This document shows positions 1-13,669 of a DNA stretch of 64,000 nucleotides, one piece after another. The DNA is from Eriocheir sinensis. Taxonomy: Eukaryota > Arthropoda > Malacostraca > Decapoda > Varunidae. The position numbers were made by a program, and so were the translations under genes. Each line of letters starts with the position of its first letter. Position 1 is the stretch's first letter. The notes under the pieces are model-generated. The model was given only the letters and a program-made list of their open reading frames with translations. It was not told where the DNA came from and did not search any database. The DNA is taken from the NCBI RefSeq assembly GCF_024679095.1, contig NC_066567.1, positions 9,015,617 to 9,079,616 of the forward strand, read 5' to 3'.

Positions 1-1320
1 ATGAGTGAATACGAGACGGTAATTATATTTTTTTTACAGTAAAGGGCAGACCCGAAATTAAAAAAAAAAAAAAGAGAGAACAGAATGGGGTTGCCAAAAG
101 AGAGGTCAACTTCGGATGGAGAGGTCAGGTCAAAGATGAAACAAGCAAAACAGTGAGATCAGAAGAGAGGTCAATTTAAGATGGCGAGGTCACGGATGAA
201 ACAAGTAGAATAGTGTAGCCAGAAGAGGTCAATTTCGGATGGAGAGGTCAGGTCAAAGATGAAACAAGCAAAACAGTGAGAAGAGATTAAGATGGCGAAT
301 TCACGCACGGACGAAACAAGAATAGGCCAGAAGAAGTCAATTTCGGGATGGGGAGAGTCAGGTCAAGGATGAGGTTAGAAGACGTCAATTTCGGAGAGCA
401 AGGTCACGGAGGAAACAGATAATACAGTTAGGCCAGAACAGAAGTCAATTTCGAATGAAGAGGTCAGGTCATGGATGAAAGAAACAAAACTGAGGTCAGA
501 AGAGGTCAATTTCGGAGAGCGAGGTCACGGAGGAAACAGATAAAATTGTGTGGCCAGAAAAGAGGTCAATTTCGAATGGAGAGGTCAGGTCTGAGATGAA
601 ACAAGCAAAACAGTGAGGTCAGAAGAGAGGTCAATTTAAGATGGCGAGGTCACGGATGAAACAAGTAGAATAGTGTAGCCAGCAGAGGTCAATTTCGGAT
701 GGAGAGGTCAGGTCAAGGATGAAACAAGCAAAACAGTAAGGTCATAAGAGGTCAATTTCGGATAACGAGGTCACGAATGAAACAAGTAGAATAGTGTAGC
801 CAGGAGAGGTCAATTTCGGATGGAGAGGTCAGGTCAGGGATGAAACAAGCAAAAGTGAGGTCAAAAGAGGTCAATTTCAGATGGCTAGGTCACGGATGGA
901 ACAAGTAGAATAATGTAGCCAGAAGAGAGGTCCATTTCGGATAGCGAGGTCACGGAAGAAAGATTAAAATAGTGTGGCCAGAAAAGAGGTCAATTTCGAA
1001 TGAAGAGATCAGGTCAAAGATGAAACAAGCAAAACAGTAAAGTTAGAAAAGGTCAATTTCGGATGGTGAGGTCACGGAGGAAACATAAAATAGTGTAGCC
1101 ATAAGAGAGGTCAATTTCGGATGGAGAGGTCAGGGATGAAAAAAGAGGAGTAGTGTGGTCAGGAGAGGTAAATTTCGGATAGCGAGGTCACGGAGGAGAC
1201 AGATAAAACAGTGTGGGCAGAAAAGAGGTCAATTTCGGAAGAAGAGGTCAGGGATGAAAAAAGAGGAGTAGTGTGGTCAGGAGAGGTCAATTTCGGGTGG
1301 AGAGATCAGAGGTGAATCAT
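1..1320. repeat. Decayed tandem array rich in AGGTCA
   Basis: Units of roughly 60 and 120 bp alternate AGAGGTCAATTTCGGATGG, AGAGGTCAGGTCA and GATGAAACAAGCAAAACAGT with a second form CGAGGTCACGGATGAAACAA. The hexamer AGGTCA or a one-base variant recurs dozens of times. The left border is outside the window. Confidence 0.9.
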
Positions 1321-1479
1321 GTAAACTCCAAGGCCACACAGTCCGCCCTGCAATGCCTGCCCTCAGCGCGTGGAAACGGTTACAGTGAAAAGTGGAGGAA
1401 AACGGAGTAAACAAATTGAATAAGTGCACGCAATGTTGGAATCAAATCAGGACCGCGAGGAGGTTATGAAATTAGCGGT

Positions 1480-2780
1480 GCATGAAGCGAATCAGTTGTG
1501 GGTTTTAATGGAAGGGTGGGTGGTGGTGAAGGATGAGAGAAACAAAGAAATTAAACAGGACAGGTGACTCACGAATTACCCTGTTACCTGGTGGAGTTAC
1601 GTAACTAAATATAGATAAGTTACCTAAGTATAAAGTGAACCAGTTGTGGGTTTTAATGGAAGGGTGGAAGGGAAGGGAAGAATAAGAGAAACAAAGATAG
1701 TAAACAGGACAGGTGACTCACGAATTACCCTATTACCTGGTGGAGTTAAGTTACTAAATATGGATAAGTTACGTAAGTATATAGTGAATCGGTTGTGGGT
1801 TTTAATGGAAGGGTGGGTGGTGGTGAAGGATGAGGAAAACAAAAATAGTAAACAGGACAGGTGACTCGCAAATTACCCTATTACCTGGTGAAGTTTCAAC
1901 GCATTACCTGTGGATAAGTTACCGAAGTATAAAGTGAATCCATTGAGGGTTTCGCGGAAGGGTGGAAGGGAAGAAAAGAATAAGGAAAACAAAGATAGTA
2001 AACTAGTCAGGTGTCTTACGAATTACTGATTTGTAGAGTTACGTCATTGAAATAAGTTGATAGGAGAAAGTTAAACAATTACCTCTGTATAAAGTGAAGG
2101 GTGGAAGGGAAGAGAAACATAAGGAAAACAAAGATAACAAACAGGTGGACAGGTGCCTCACTAATGACCTTACTACCTGAAGGACTTACGGTTTTCAATC
2201 TGAGTAAGTTACCTGGAGAAGATTAAGCAGTTACCTGTGTATAAAGTGAATGCATTGGGGGTTTAAAGAACAGGTACATGAGGAAAACAAAGATGATAAA
2301 CTGAACAGGTGCTCCACTAATGACCTCGTTACCTGAAGGAGTTAAGTCATTATGGATAAGTTAATTGTAGAAGGTTAAGCAGTTACCTATGTATAAAGTG
2401 AATGAATCGAGAGGCAGAAAGAAAAAAAGAGATGATAAACTATGAAGGTGTCTCACTAATCATTTTAATACCTGTAGGAGTTACGTTATTAAATACTGAT
2501 AAGTTGATGGGCGGAGATTAAGCAGTTACTTCTGTATAATGTAAAGTTGTTGAGGGTTTAACAGAAGGGTGCATAAGTGAAGTATAAAGAAGAGATCATT
2601 AACTATTCAGGTGCCTCACTAATCACCTTACCTGGAGGAGTTACCTAATCAAATATAAGTTAATTGAGGGTCGCAGGTGAGGGTGTACACTAACACTAAT
2701 GCACTAATGGGAGGAGCAAGAAAACGGAGATGTATTAAACTGAAAGAAAAAAAAGTGTAAAAAAAGGCTAGCAAATCATA
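1480..2780. repeat. ~148-bp tandem array, decaying to the right
   Basis: Three clear units start at about 1490, 1638 and 1786. They share GTTGTGGGTTTTAATGGAAG, GACAGGTGACTCACGAATTA and CTGGTGGAGTTA. Later units keep only ACCTG-type blocks and GTATAAAGTGAA. Confidence 0.85.
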
Positions 2781-2819
2781 TCAGGGTCGGAGAGGAAGTT
2801 GTGTAATTAAATATGTAAA

Positions 2820-3660
2820 ACCTGATTACTGTTGAATGTTAGGGAAGGGTGCATAGTAAAGAGGGGTCAAAGGATGTGGGGTGAGGGTGTGAAAGAGCTA
2901 AATCAGGTGTATCAAGGTGGGGGAAAGCAACAGGTGTTAATGCACGTGATAAGTGTTTGCGAAATATGTGTTGCAAGGAGTAAGATTTGTGGATGGAACA
3001 AAATAAAGTTGAGATTAAAAGAGGGAGAAAGAAAATAAAAACTACGAAGAAAGGATGAAAGTTGAAAGATTATAATAGTTTGTGAAACATGTGTTGCAAG
3101 GAGTAAGATTTGTAGGAGGAAAAAATAAAGTTGAGAGATTAAAAGATGGAGAAAGGAAACAAAAATACGAAGAAAGAATGAAAGTTGAAAGATTATTATA
3201 GAAGAAAAAGCAACAGGTAACAATGCACGTGGTAAGTGTTTGCGAAATATGTGTTGCAAGGAGGAAGATTTATGGGAAGAAAAAAATAAAGTTGAGAGAT
3301 TAAAAGATGGGGAAAAAATAAAACTACGAAGAAAGGATGAAAGTTGAAAGATTATAATGGAAGAAAAACCAACATATGCAAATTAGTAAAGAGGTGATGC
3401 TATACATATTAACGATAGTATATTCGACTGTTATCTAATCCTAATCCATAATCCTGAAACTTAATCTGTATATGTTGTGCAAAGAGGAAAACTTGTAGGG
3501 AGAGTGTCGAAAGACTATAATAGAAGAGAAACCAACATATGCAAATTAGTAAAGAGGTGATGCTATACATTTTAACGATAGTATATTCAACTGTTATCTA
3601 ATCCTAATCCATAATCCTGAATCTTAATCTGTATATGTTGTGCAAAGGAGTATATTGTGA
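2820..3660. repeat. Two further decayed tandem arrays
   Basis: At 2940-3360, ATGTGTTGCAAGGAGTAAGA and AAATAAAGTTGAGAGATTAA recur about every 120-160 bp. At 3361-3650, a ~161-bp unit with CCAACATATGCAAATTAGTA and CTGTTATCTAATCCTAATCC occurs twice. Confidence 0.8.
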
Positions 3661-3845
3661 GTCCATTGAGGGTTTGACGGAGGAGTGGAAGGAAAGAGAA
3701 GATTTGTCGGGAGAAAGAGAGGATGAAAGTTGAAGGATAAAACAGAGGGATCAAGGCATTTAAAACAGTAAAGTGGCAACCTACAAATTAAGCTGTTATC
3801 TCCATGTGTAGTGCCAAGAGTAAGGTGCATTAGAAGAGAGTTTAA

Positions 3846-3985
3846 TATCCCTTCACTGATAGCCTGGTAACATACACTCCCAAGTCTTTCTCTGCCTCTG
3901 TGGTGGAGAGTGGAGTGTTTCCCATGTGGTATTGGTGTGCTAGATACCCCTTCACTGGTAACCTGGTAACATACACTCCCAGTTA
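3846..3985 (-). mobile_element. LINE internal fragment
   Basis: Complementary to the TGGGAAACACTCCACT...TATAGTTACCAGGCTACCAG segment of the 46-kb element. The stretch CTGGTAACATACACTCCCA occurs twice, so it is partly duplicated. No 3' tail is attached. Confidence 0.55.
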
Positions 3986-4600
3986 AAGTTGAAAGATAAA
4001 AATGAACTAGAACAGGTAAATCAAGAACGAGAAACAGAGCACACTAGAACACCTGTAAAGTTACCTGTTATCTCCATGTGTTGTGCAAAGGGTTATAATT
4101 GTCAAGTGAGAGAAACACTTTAACTTGAACAGGTAAGCGAATTTCAAGCCAACAGGTGAAAACGAGCAACGGAACAGGTGGAAATGTTAAATGTTGTGCC
4201 TCACCAGTCCTGCGGCGGTAATTAGCAGGTGTGAAGGAAAATAATGCTAACTGCTGTACATAATAATTTAACGAGGTGCGGGTTAGCTAATAGCGTTTAC
4301 TTAGAGTTGTTTTATGCTCATTATCCCCCGTTTTTCTTTTACTGTAATTGAAGACTTTATAGGAGAGACTGAAGTATATGAAGTAAACAATAAACAAAGA
4401 TAAAAATGAAATAAAATAGAGCAAATAAAAAAAATAATAAAAAAATAAGTAAAACAAAAGAAAGTAATAATGGTTAATTTTGACGTTTGTTTTTTATCTT
4501 AATATCAAAACAATAAATAAAAAATACCAAACCTTATTAAGTAAAGTAAGTGAAGTAGATTGAGATAAAGAAAACATATATAGAGAGGTTTTTCGTATTA
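3985..4600. other. AT-rich sequence, no gene seen
   Basis: Contains ACAGGTAA-type remnants related to the arrays on the left, then AT-rich sequence with AAATAAAATAGAGCAAATAA. Nothing coding. Confidence 0.4.
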
Positions 4601-5830
4601 GAGAACCACATTGCTGTTTTTCATCTCCCTTTTCTTTTCCTCCTCCTCCTCCTCTTCCTCCTCCTTGCTCCTCTCCATCCTTCCTTGCTTCTCTTCCCCT
4701 CCACTATTTCCTCGCTCATCCTCTTCTTCACGATCATTATTTTATTCTTTCCTCCACATTATTCTCCCTCCTTTCCTCCCTCCCTCGCTTCCTTCCTCCC
4801 TCTCTCCCTCCCTCCCTTCCTCCTTCCTCCTTACTCTCAAGCCTTTTATTCTCCTTTTATCAAGTTTTCATATCATTACGCCTCCTCCTCCTCCCCTTCT
4901 TCTGTCCTCCTCCTCCTCCTCCTCCTCCTCCTCCTCACCATCAACAACAAAAACAAGAGCTACGAAATCCACCCACACCTGCCCCCTTTATTTTTTCCTC
5001 CCCCCTCCTCTCTCCCTCCCTCCCCCCTCTCCTCCCCTCTCCTCCCCACTCTCCCCTCATTTTCAATCCTCAACATTCATCTCCCTAAACCTAAAATCCA
5101 CGGCATCATTAATCTGAGGGGAGATAAAATTCACCCCTTCTCCCCTCTCCCCTCTTCTCCCCTTCTTCTTCAACATCCCCTCATCACCCCCCTTACCTCT
5201 CTTCTCTCCCCCTTTCATCACTTACCTCTTACCTGTTCACCTTCCTCCCCTTCCTACCAAATATATACTCCCCTGTTTTTTTCCTCCCCTCTCCTTTCCT
5301 CTTCTCCCTTCCCTTATTCTCCCTTTCCTTCTCCCTCACAACCTCTTCAGATCCTTTTTCCCTTCCTTCCTATTTATCTCCTCCCCTTACTGTGTCTCCC
5401 CATCTCCCCTTTCTCTTCCCTTTTCTCCCCTTTCTAACCTCTGCTCTTACTACCCATAAACAATACTTACTCCCCTTCCTCCCTCTCCCTCTTAGTCTCT
5501 CCTCCCCAACCTCCTCTCCCCTCTTTGTCACCCCAATTCTCTCCCTCTCTCTCCCAACAAACCTTGATATATGTTCCTACTTCTTCCTCTCCCTCCTCCC
5601 CTTCCGTCAATAACTCCCCTCCCTCCTCCTTACCTCTCTCATTCCCCCTTTCCCTTCTCCCCTTCTTCCCTTCCTCTCTCCTCCTCTCCTCTTCTCTCTT
5701 CCCCTTCCCTCTTCTCCTCTCTCTCTCCTCCCACCCTTCCCCAATGTCTTTCCACCTCTTCTTCACCTCCTTTCTCTTCCTCTCCTCCTCCTCCTCTTCC
5801 CTCCCTCCTCTTGCACTTTTAACGTGTGGA
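4600..5830. repeat. 1.2-kb pyrimidine-rich tract (TCC/CTT)
   Basis: The plus strand is almost entirely C and T, with (TCC)n runs at 4637-4665 and 4905-4935. Long frames here are low-complexity Ser/Leu/Pro artefacts. Confidence 0.9.
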
Positions 5831-6182
5831 GTGCTGCCATAAATCTAGTTGAAAGAAAAAAAGAAAAAGAGAAAAGGGAGAAGAGAGAGAAAAGAGAAAA
5901 AATACACAGTCTCGAGAGAAAACAAGAGTCTCCTGCACAGTTACTGATTTGATCGAGGCTTTTAAAATAATGTTACTTTAGTTAGCCCTTAGAGAAAGCA
6001 TGAGAAATAGAGAGAGAGATAGAAAGAGAGAGAGACTATTGAGTTGCCTTGTCTGATAAAATAATAGCAACATAAAATAGAAATAAAAGGGAGGGAAAAT
6101 AAAGTGATAATAGAAAATAAAAATAAATAATAACCAGAGAGATATTGTTGAGTTTTGTTAAATAGAGATAATGTATGGTCTA

Positions 6183-6189
6183 GTAGTAA

Positions 6190-6259
<70 letters not shown>

Positions 6260-6305
6260 TGTTGTTGTTGTTGTTGTTATTGTTGTAGTAGTAGTAGTAG
6301 GAGGA
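6183..6305. repeat. (TAG)n / (TTG)n trinucleotide microsatellite
   Basis: About 25 TAG units, then TTG units, then further TAG units. Confidence 0.95.
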
Positions 6306-6559
6306 GTAGTAGCATCTCAAACTTACAAATACATAAATAAAACAAAATAAAATAAGGAAATAAATAAATAAAAATTCGATAAGTACTTTCCGAAAATATA
6401 TTGACGACTTTTAAATTCATTCACTCATCACAAGAATCACAAATGAAGACGCTAATTACAACAAAGGCTAATAAAATAAAATACACGCATAATCTATTTT
6501 CTCTCTCTCTCTCTCTTTCTCTCTAACACATTAACTACCTCATCATAATTACAAGCCAA

Positions 6560-6735
6560 TTATCGTGTATATAAATTAGTAACAGCTAAGGGAGGATCAT
6601 TATCTCAACTACGTCAGCGGAGCATTATTAGGGCCGGGCCAAACTACCTGCACTAATGAGCCGGTCTGACAGGTGTAATTAGGAGGAGAGCGACAGGTGG
6701 AAGCACGCGCTGAAAAATGACCTCACTTTTGGGGG
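6560..6735. other. Non-repetitive island, possible conserved regulatory sequence
   Basis: Balanced sequence between simple repeats with ACTACGTCAGC, two CAGGTG E-boxes and ATTAG/TAATTA-like sites. There is no coding frame. Any function is inference. Confidence 0.25.
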
Positions 6736-6774
6736 TTGGAAAGTATAACACGTGTATATTTCATGTTCTCTCCG

Positions 6775-7280
6775 GTTAAACTTCATTCCTCCTCCTCCTC
6801 CTCTTCTTCTTTCTATTTCTCCTTTTTCTTCTTCGTTTTCCTCCTCTTCTTCGTGTTCCTCCACCTCATTCATCTTCTTCGCCTACTTCCTCTTTGTCTA
6901 CTTCTTCCTCTTTTTCCTCTTCTTCCTCCTCCTCCTCTTCTTCTTCTTCATCTTCTTCTTCTTCCTCTTCTTTCTCTTCTTCCTCCTTCCTCTTCATGTT
7001 CCTCCTGTCTTTCCAGTTCTTCATCTTCCTCTCTTCACTTTTCTTCTACCTTCTTCTTCTCCACCTTGCTCCTTCTCTTCTCTTTCTTCTTCTTCCTCCT
7101 CCTCCTCCTCCTCCACCATCACTCGGCATAACAAATCTTTTCCTCTAATTTCTCTCCAGTCTTTGATCCCTCCACATTCCTTCCTTTACCTCCCTTTCTC
7201 ATCCACTTCCTCAACCTCCCTCCTCCTCCTCCTCCTCCTTCCCTCTCACTCCTCTTTCCCTTGTCCCCTTCTACTACCCA
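6775..7280. repeat. Pyrimidine-rich tract (TTC/TCC)
   Basis: Continuous C/T-rich sequence with TTC and CTC triplet runs, followed by C-rich sequence at 7355-7410. Confidence 0.9.
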
Positions 7281-7647
7281 TCACCGGTTCAATAGTAATA
7301 GTCACCCAATAAATAACATAACAATCCGTTTTCTTTCACCGACCAGGAACATAATTCCCCCTCCCTTGCCCCTTCCCCCCCCTACTGCCTCCCCTCCTCC
7401 CCCCCTCTTCGCCATCAGGTATTCTGTCCCACGGGGGTGAAAATTAATAGCAAACAAAAAGAATGTGCGTTTCCCGGATGCTGGAGGGGAAAAAATGCGG
7501 CGTTCCGTACTGAAATACACTTTTTTTGTCTCGTTTTGCAATTCATTTTAAACATCAAGGCAATCATTATCATACCTGCCATAAATCGTTCACATGGAGG
7601 TACGCACAAGGCACGCACGCACAGGCACATACACACACACACACACA

Positions 7648-7932
7648 CAGCTCAGGGGTAGAGCGTCTGCCTCACAACCAGAAGGACCGGGGTTCAATTC
7701 CCCGGCCGGGTGAAGATAAGTTGGGTTTATCTTCTTTCACGTGTAGCCCCTGTTCACCTAGCAGTGAGAAGGTACGCGACGTCAGGCAAGGAGTTGTGAC
7801 CTCGTTGTCGCGATGTGTTGTGTGTGAGTGGTCTCAGTCCTACCCAAAGATCGGTACTACGAGCTCTGTGCTCTTCCGTAGGGGAACGGCTGGCTGTCTC
7901 GAGAGAGACCCGCAGCAGACCAAGAGGTGAAT
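7648..7932 (+). mobile_element. tRNA-derived SINE (copy 1) flanked by CA repeats
   Basis: It carries GCTCAGGGGTAGAGCG (box A), the same CTCACAA anticodon loop and GGGGTTCAATTCCCC (box B). A body follows with CCCTGTTCACCTAGCAGTGA, AGATCGGTACTACGAGCTC and GTAGGGGAACGGCTGGC. The left end sits in a CA run at 7628-7648 and the right end passes into another CA run at 7938-7973. The tRNA 5' end is eroded. Confidence 0.75.
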
Positions 7933-7998
7933 GACATACACACACACAGACACACACACACACACACACACACGTACATGAATTGGATGAGTGAGTGA

Positions 7999-8275
7999 TA
8001 CAGACAAAGGGTAGGGTAGGGTAGGGTGGGGTAGGCTAGGTTAGGTTAGGTTAGGGTAAGGTAGGGTAGGGTATGTTAGGTTAGGGCAGGGTAAGTTAAG
8101 TTAGGTTAGGGCAGGGTAAGTTAAGTTAGGTTAGGTTGGTAGGGTAGGTTAGGTTAGGTCAGGGTGCAGTAGGGCACGGTTAGGTTAGGTAAGGGTAGAT
8201 TAGGCAAGGGTAGGTATGATAGACTAAGGTAAGGTAGGTTAAAAAATGGTACTGTAAATTAGGGTAAGTTAGGGT
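7999..8275. repeat. TTAGG/GGGTA telomere-like interstitial repeat
   Basis: Degenerate pentamer array of GGTTA, GGGTA and GGTAA, close to the arthropod telomere motif TTAGG. Confidence 0.9.
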
Positions 8276-9125
8276 AGGAAGGGAGGAAGAGAGGGAGGTG
8301 CAGAGAAGGAGGAAGGAAGGGAGGTAGAGGAGGGGAGAAGGAAGAGGAAAGATAAAAAACTGGAGAGAAACTAGAGGAAAAGAATTATTAAGCAAGGAAA
8401 GGTAGGATAGGTCAGAGAGTGGAATATAAAACAAAGCAATCATTATATTATTCTTTAGGCGGGAAGGGAATAAACGGAATCCACTTAACATGTTCGAACA
8501 CGTGAGTTCATCCATTTCCTCGCGCACAAGTAATTCGTGGACCATTAATTTACCATCGAGAGAACAAACAAACAAAAAACATAACAAAAAACAGCCTCAT
8601 CACATCCAATCAATCATCAAATAACAAAAAAATAAAAAAATAAAAATAAAATAAAGGCAAAGTGCTTAAAAGGTGTCAATTATTTCGTAGGAGGAGACAA
8701 ATAAGAAAGAATGAAGGAAGAGAGGAAGAAAGGAAAGCAAAGAAGAGAGGGAGGAAGGAGGAGAAGAGGTGGGCAAAGGAGAATAGAGATAAGGAGAGAA
8801 GGTAGGGAGGTGGAGGAAGGAGAGGAGAAGGCGAAGGTGAAGGAGGAGGAGGAGGAGGAGGGAAAGAGGAGGAGTAATGACATGAAAATTTGATAAAAGG
8901 AGAATAAAAGGTTTGAGAGTATGGAGAGGAAGAGAGGAGGGAAGGAAGGAAGGGAGGGAGGGAGGGAGGAAAATGATGTGGAAGAGAGAATGAAATAATG
9001 ACCGTGAAGAAGAGGATGAGCGAGGAAATAGTGGAGGGAAAGGAAAGGAAGGAGGGAGAGATGGAGAGAAGGAGGAGGAGGAGGAGAAAAAAGAGGATGA
9101 AAAAGAAAGTAAGTGAAAGGAAACG
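8275..9125. repeat. Purine-rich tract (GGAGGA, GGAAGG)
   Basis: Plus strand almost all G and A at 8275-8345 and 8700-9120, with a more mixed AT-rich interval (8400-8700) between them. Confidence 0.85.
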
Positions 9126-9145
9126 ATGAGCAAAGAAAAAACAAA

Positions 9146-9512
<367 letters not shown>

Positions 9513-9716
9513 CGGGCAATTGGTTCTATTGAGGGAAAGGTCTACATAATTGGTAACACTATTTTTAAGCTTTTACCGAATAGGACACAAATAGTCCAAT
9601 GAAACCAATAAGTAACAGAATGTAAAATGCGTTCCGGGTATGACCACTTCCAATCATTTTACTATTTTTTTTTTTTTATTGGACGAAAGAGATTGTGTAA
9701 AGGTAAACTGGATAGG

Positions 9717-10404
9717 TAAGTGTAGGGTAGGTTAGGTTAGGTTAGGTTAGGTTAGGGTAGGGTAGGGTAGGGTAGGTTAGGTTAAGTTAGGGTGGGGTAG
9801 GTAAGGTAAGGTCAGGTCAGGTCAGGTCAGGTTAGGTTAGGTTAGGTTAGGGTAGTGTAGGTTAGGTTAGGGTAAGTAAGGTAAGGTAAGGTAAGGTAAG
9901 GTAAGGTAAGGTTAGTTAGGTTAGGTTAGGTTAGGTTAGTGTAGGTTAGGTTAGGGTAGGTAAGGTAAGGTAAGGTTAGGTTAGGTTAGGTTAGGTTAGG
10001 GTAGTGTAGGTTAGGTTAGGGTAAGTAAGGTAAGGTAAGGTAAGGTAAGGTTAGTTAGGTTAGGTCAGGTTAGGTTAGTGTAGGTTAGGTTAGGGTAGGT
10101 AAGGTAAGGTAAGGTTAGGTTAGGTTAGGTTAGGTTAGGATAAGGTTGTGTAGGGCAGGTTTAGATTAGGTTAGTTTAGGTTAGGTTAGGTTAGGTCAGG
10201 TCAGGTCAGGTCAGGTCAGGTTAGGTTAGGTTAGGATAGGATAGGGTAGTGTAGGTTAGGGTAGGTAAGGTAAGGTAAAGTAAGGTTAGGTTAGGTCAGG
10301 TCAGGTTAGGTTGGGTAAGTTAAGGTAAGGGAAGGTTATGTTGGGTTAGGTTAGGTTACGTTAGGATAGGTAGGGTAAGGTCAGGTCAGGTTAGGTTAGG
10401 TTAG
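9717..10404. repeat. TTAGG-derived array, ~690 bp
   Basis: Blocks of GGTTA, GGTAA, GGTCA and GGGTA pentamers. A higher-order unit of roughly 100-130 bp (a GGTTA block, then GTAGTGTAGG, then a GGTAA block) recurs about three times. A minus-strand LINE is inserted at the right edge. Confidence 0.92.
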
Positions 10405-11019
10405 TTTTTTTTTTTTTTTTTTTTTTACAACAAAGGAGGCAGCTCAAGGGCACACAAAAAAAGAAAACAATAATAAAAAAAAGCCCGCTACTCGCTGCTC
10501 CTATAAAAGAAACAAAAGAGGTGGCCGAAAGGAAGATCAAATACGGGAGGAGAGGTGTCCTGATACCCTCCTCTTGAAAGAGTTCAAGTCGTAGGCAGGA
10601 GGAAATACAGATGAAGGAAGATTGCTCCAGAGTTTACCAGCGTGAGGGATGAAAGAGTGAAGATGCTGGTTAACTCTTGCACAAGGGGTTTGGGCAGTAT
10701 AGGGATGAGCATGAGCAGAAAGTCGAGTGCAGCGGGGCCGCGGGAGGGGGGGAGGCATGCAGTTAGCAAGTTCAGAAGAGCAGTCAGCGTGGAAATATCG
10801 ATAGAAGATAGAAAGAGAGGCAACACTGCGGCGGAATTTAAGAGGTAGAAGACTATCAGTATGAGGAGGAGAGCTGATGAGACGAAGAGCCTTAGCCTCC
10901 ACTCTGTCCAGAAGAGTTGTGTGAGTGGAGCCCCCCCACACATGAGATGCATACTCCATACGAGGGCGGACAAGGCCCCTGTATATAGAGGGAAGGGAAG
11001 GGTGTGTACTCATTTTCAT
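10405..11019 (-). mobile_element. Jockey/CR1-like LINE, 5'-truncated second copy
   Basis: The minus strand encodes the same reverse-transcriptase C-terminus as the 46-kb element (YRGLVRPRMEYASHVWGG to VSGHLSSRI), open over 160 codons at 10537-11019. The A tail lies at 10405-10425 as poly-T on the plus strand, next to TTAGG-like repeat. It matches the 46.4-47.0 kb element closely over its length, so both are fairly recent insertions. Confidence 0.8.
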
Positions 11020-11119
11020 TACTTTTCATCGGTGAGTGCAGCAGATAAAGACTCGTTAAAATATGTAATGCAGAATATTTGCTTCCTGAAAATGATGATA
11101 TGTTTACCTATTATTACAT

Positions 11120-11120
11120 G

Positions 11121-11163
<43 letters not shown>

Positions 11164-11275
11164 TAGTTACACAAATAGATATTTAATGACCACAACTTAA
11201 AATAAAAACGCAACAGTCTCTATTTAACAAAATGGTCCAAAAACTAGCATTTCCTTAAACTTCAGAATGAAAACA

Positions 11276-11352
<77 letters not shown>
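11120..11352. repeat. Two (CA)n microsatellites
   Basis: CA runs at 11122-11160 and 11275-11352. Confidence 0.95.
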
Positions 11353-11354
<2 letters not shown>

Positions 11355-11870
11355 GCACAGATCCCCTCATCCTTTCTTAAAACAGTGAACTTCATAACAA
11401 ATAAAAATAAATGAAGAGAAGACACATAAGCATAGATCACTTTAGCTTTCCTTAAGGGAGTGAAGACAAAAATTAAACAGCAGAAGAAAATAAGACAAAA
11501 TAAAACAATGAACTTCAAAACAACAGGAGCAAAAGGAGGAGGTAAAAAGACTTGGATTCCCTTATCCTTTCTTAAGACAATTAACTTCAAAACAACAAGA
11601 GCAAAGGGAGGATATATAAAAAGACTTGGATTCCCTTACCCTTTCTTAAGACAATGAACTTCAAAACAACAAGAGCAAAAGAAGAAGACACAGAGGTTTC
11701 GATCCCCTAACCCTTTCTTAAGACAATGAACTTAAAAACAAAAACAAAAGAAGAAGAAAAATTATAAAGGTTTGGATCCCTTCAACCTCTCTTAGGACAA
11801 TGAACTCCACAACAAAGGCAGGGAAAGAAGGAAGAGATAGAGGCTTAGAACCCTTTAGTCCGTGCCGTGA
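11355..11870. repeat. ~70-bp tandem repeat, six to seven units
   Basis: Units share CCCTTACCCTTTCTTAAGAC, AATGAACTTCAAAACAACAA and GAGCAAAAG.AG. The outer units are the most diverged. Confidence 0.85.
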
Positions 11871-11934
11871 CCTACACCAAGGACGCTAAACAGACGATCC
11901 GGCCCTCTATTAGGCCAATGAACCTCAACTCCGC

Positions 11935-12138
<204 letters not shown>

Positions 12139-12214
12139 TTCATACAAGTCAAACGGACATTCCTTATTATTTCCATTTGATTTCACTTGTTAGTCGAACG
12201 CAAACTGACAGGGT

Positions 12215-12800
12215 GATGCGAAGGGAAGGGAAGGGAAGGGGAGCAAAGAGGAGGGAACGAGAGGGAAGGGAAGGAAAGGGAAGGCAAGGTAAGGCAAGAC
12301 AAGGCAAGGGAAGGGAGGGAAAGGGAAAGGAAAGGAAAGGAAGGGAAGGGAAGGGAAGGGAAAGGAAAGGAAAGGAAAGGAAAGGAAGGGAAGGGAAGGG
12401 AAGGGAAGGGAAGGGAAGGGAAGGGAAGGAGAGTGAAGGGGAAGGAGAGAATGGGGAGAGGTGGACTAGAAAAGAGAGGTGAAGGAGAGGGAAGGGAGGA
12501 ATGGAAGAAGAGATGGAAGAGGGAAATAAATATGAGGGGAAGAAAAGAGAAGAGGGAGGTGATGAGAGGGAGGAAGAAGGAATCGGGGAGAAATGGAGGA
12601 AGGGAGGAGACAGAATGAGGATAATAGGTCAGTAGGAGAGGGAGAGATGAGGAAATAGAAGAGGGGGAGGGAGGAAAGGACGGGAAAGGCGGAGGTGTAG
12701 GTCATGAAGAGGAGAAAGAGAGAGAAGAGGAAGAGGAGGGAAGGGGGAAATATGAAGGACAGGAGGAGGAGGAGGAGGAGGAAGAGAGGGAGTGGTTATG
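12215..12800. repeat. GGGAA/GGAAA purine tract
   Basis: A pentamer array of GGGAA and GGAAA from 12218 to 12430, then mixed purine sequence. Confidence 0.92.
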
Positions 12801-12831
12801 ATTCCGTTAAGTCATGCATTTTTTTTACTGT

Positions 12832-13585
<754 letters not shown>

Positions 13586-13669
13586 CCTTCTCTGAAATTA
13601 AAACAAAAACAAAAATACTATCAGTACTTACTCTCTTCATAGGCGGAGAGGGATAGGCAGGCGGACATC

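Noticed and set aside
10537..11019. Stand-alone host gene of 160 codons on the minus strand
   Set aside because: It is the reverse-transcriptase C-terminus of a LINE, repeated at 46.4 kb with the same 3' tail.
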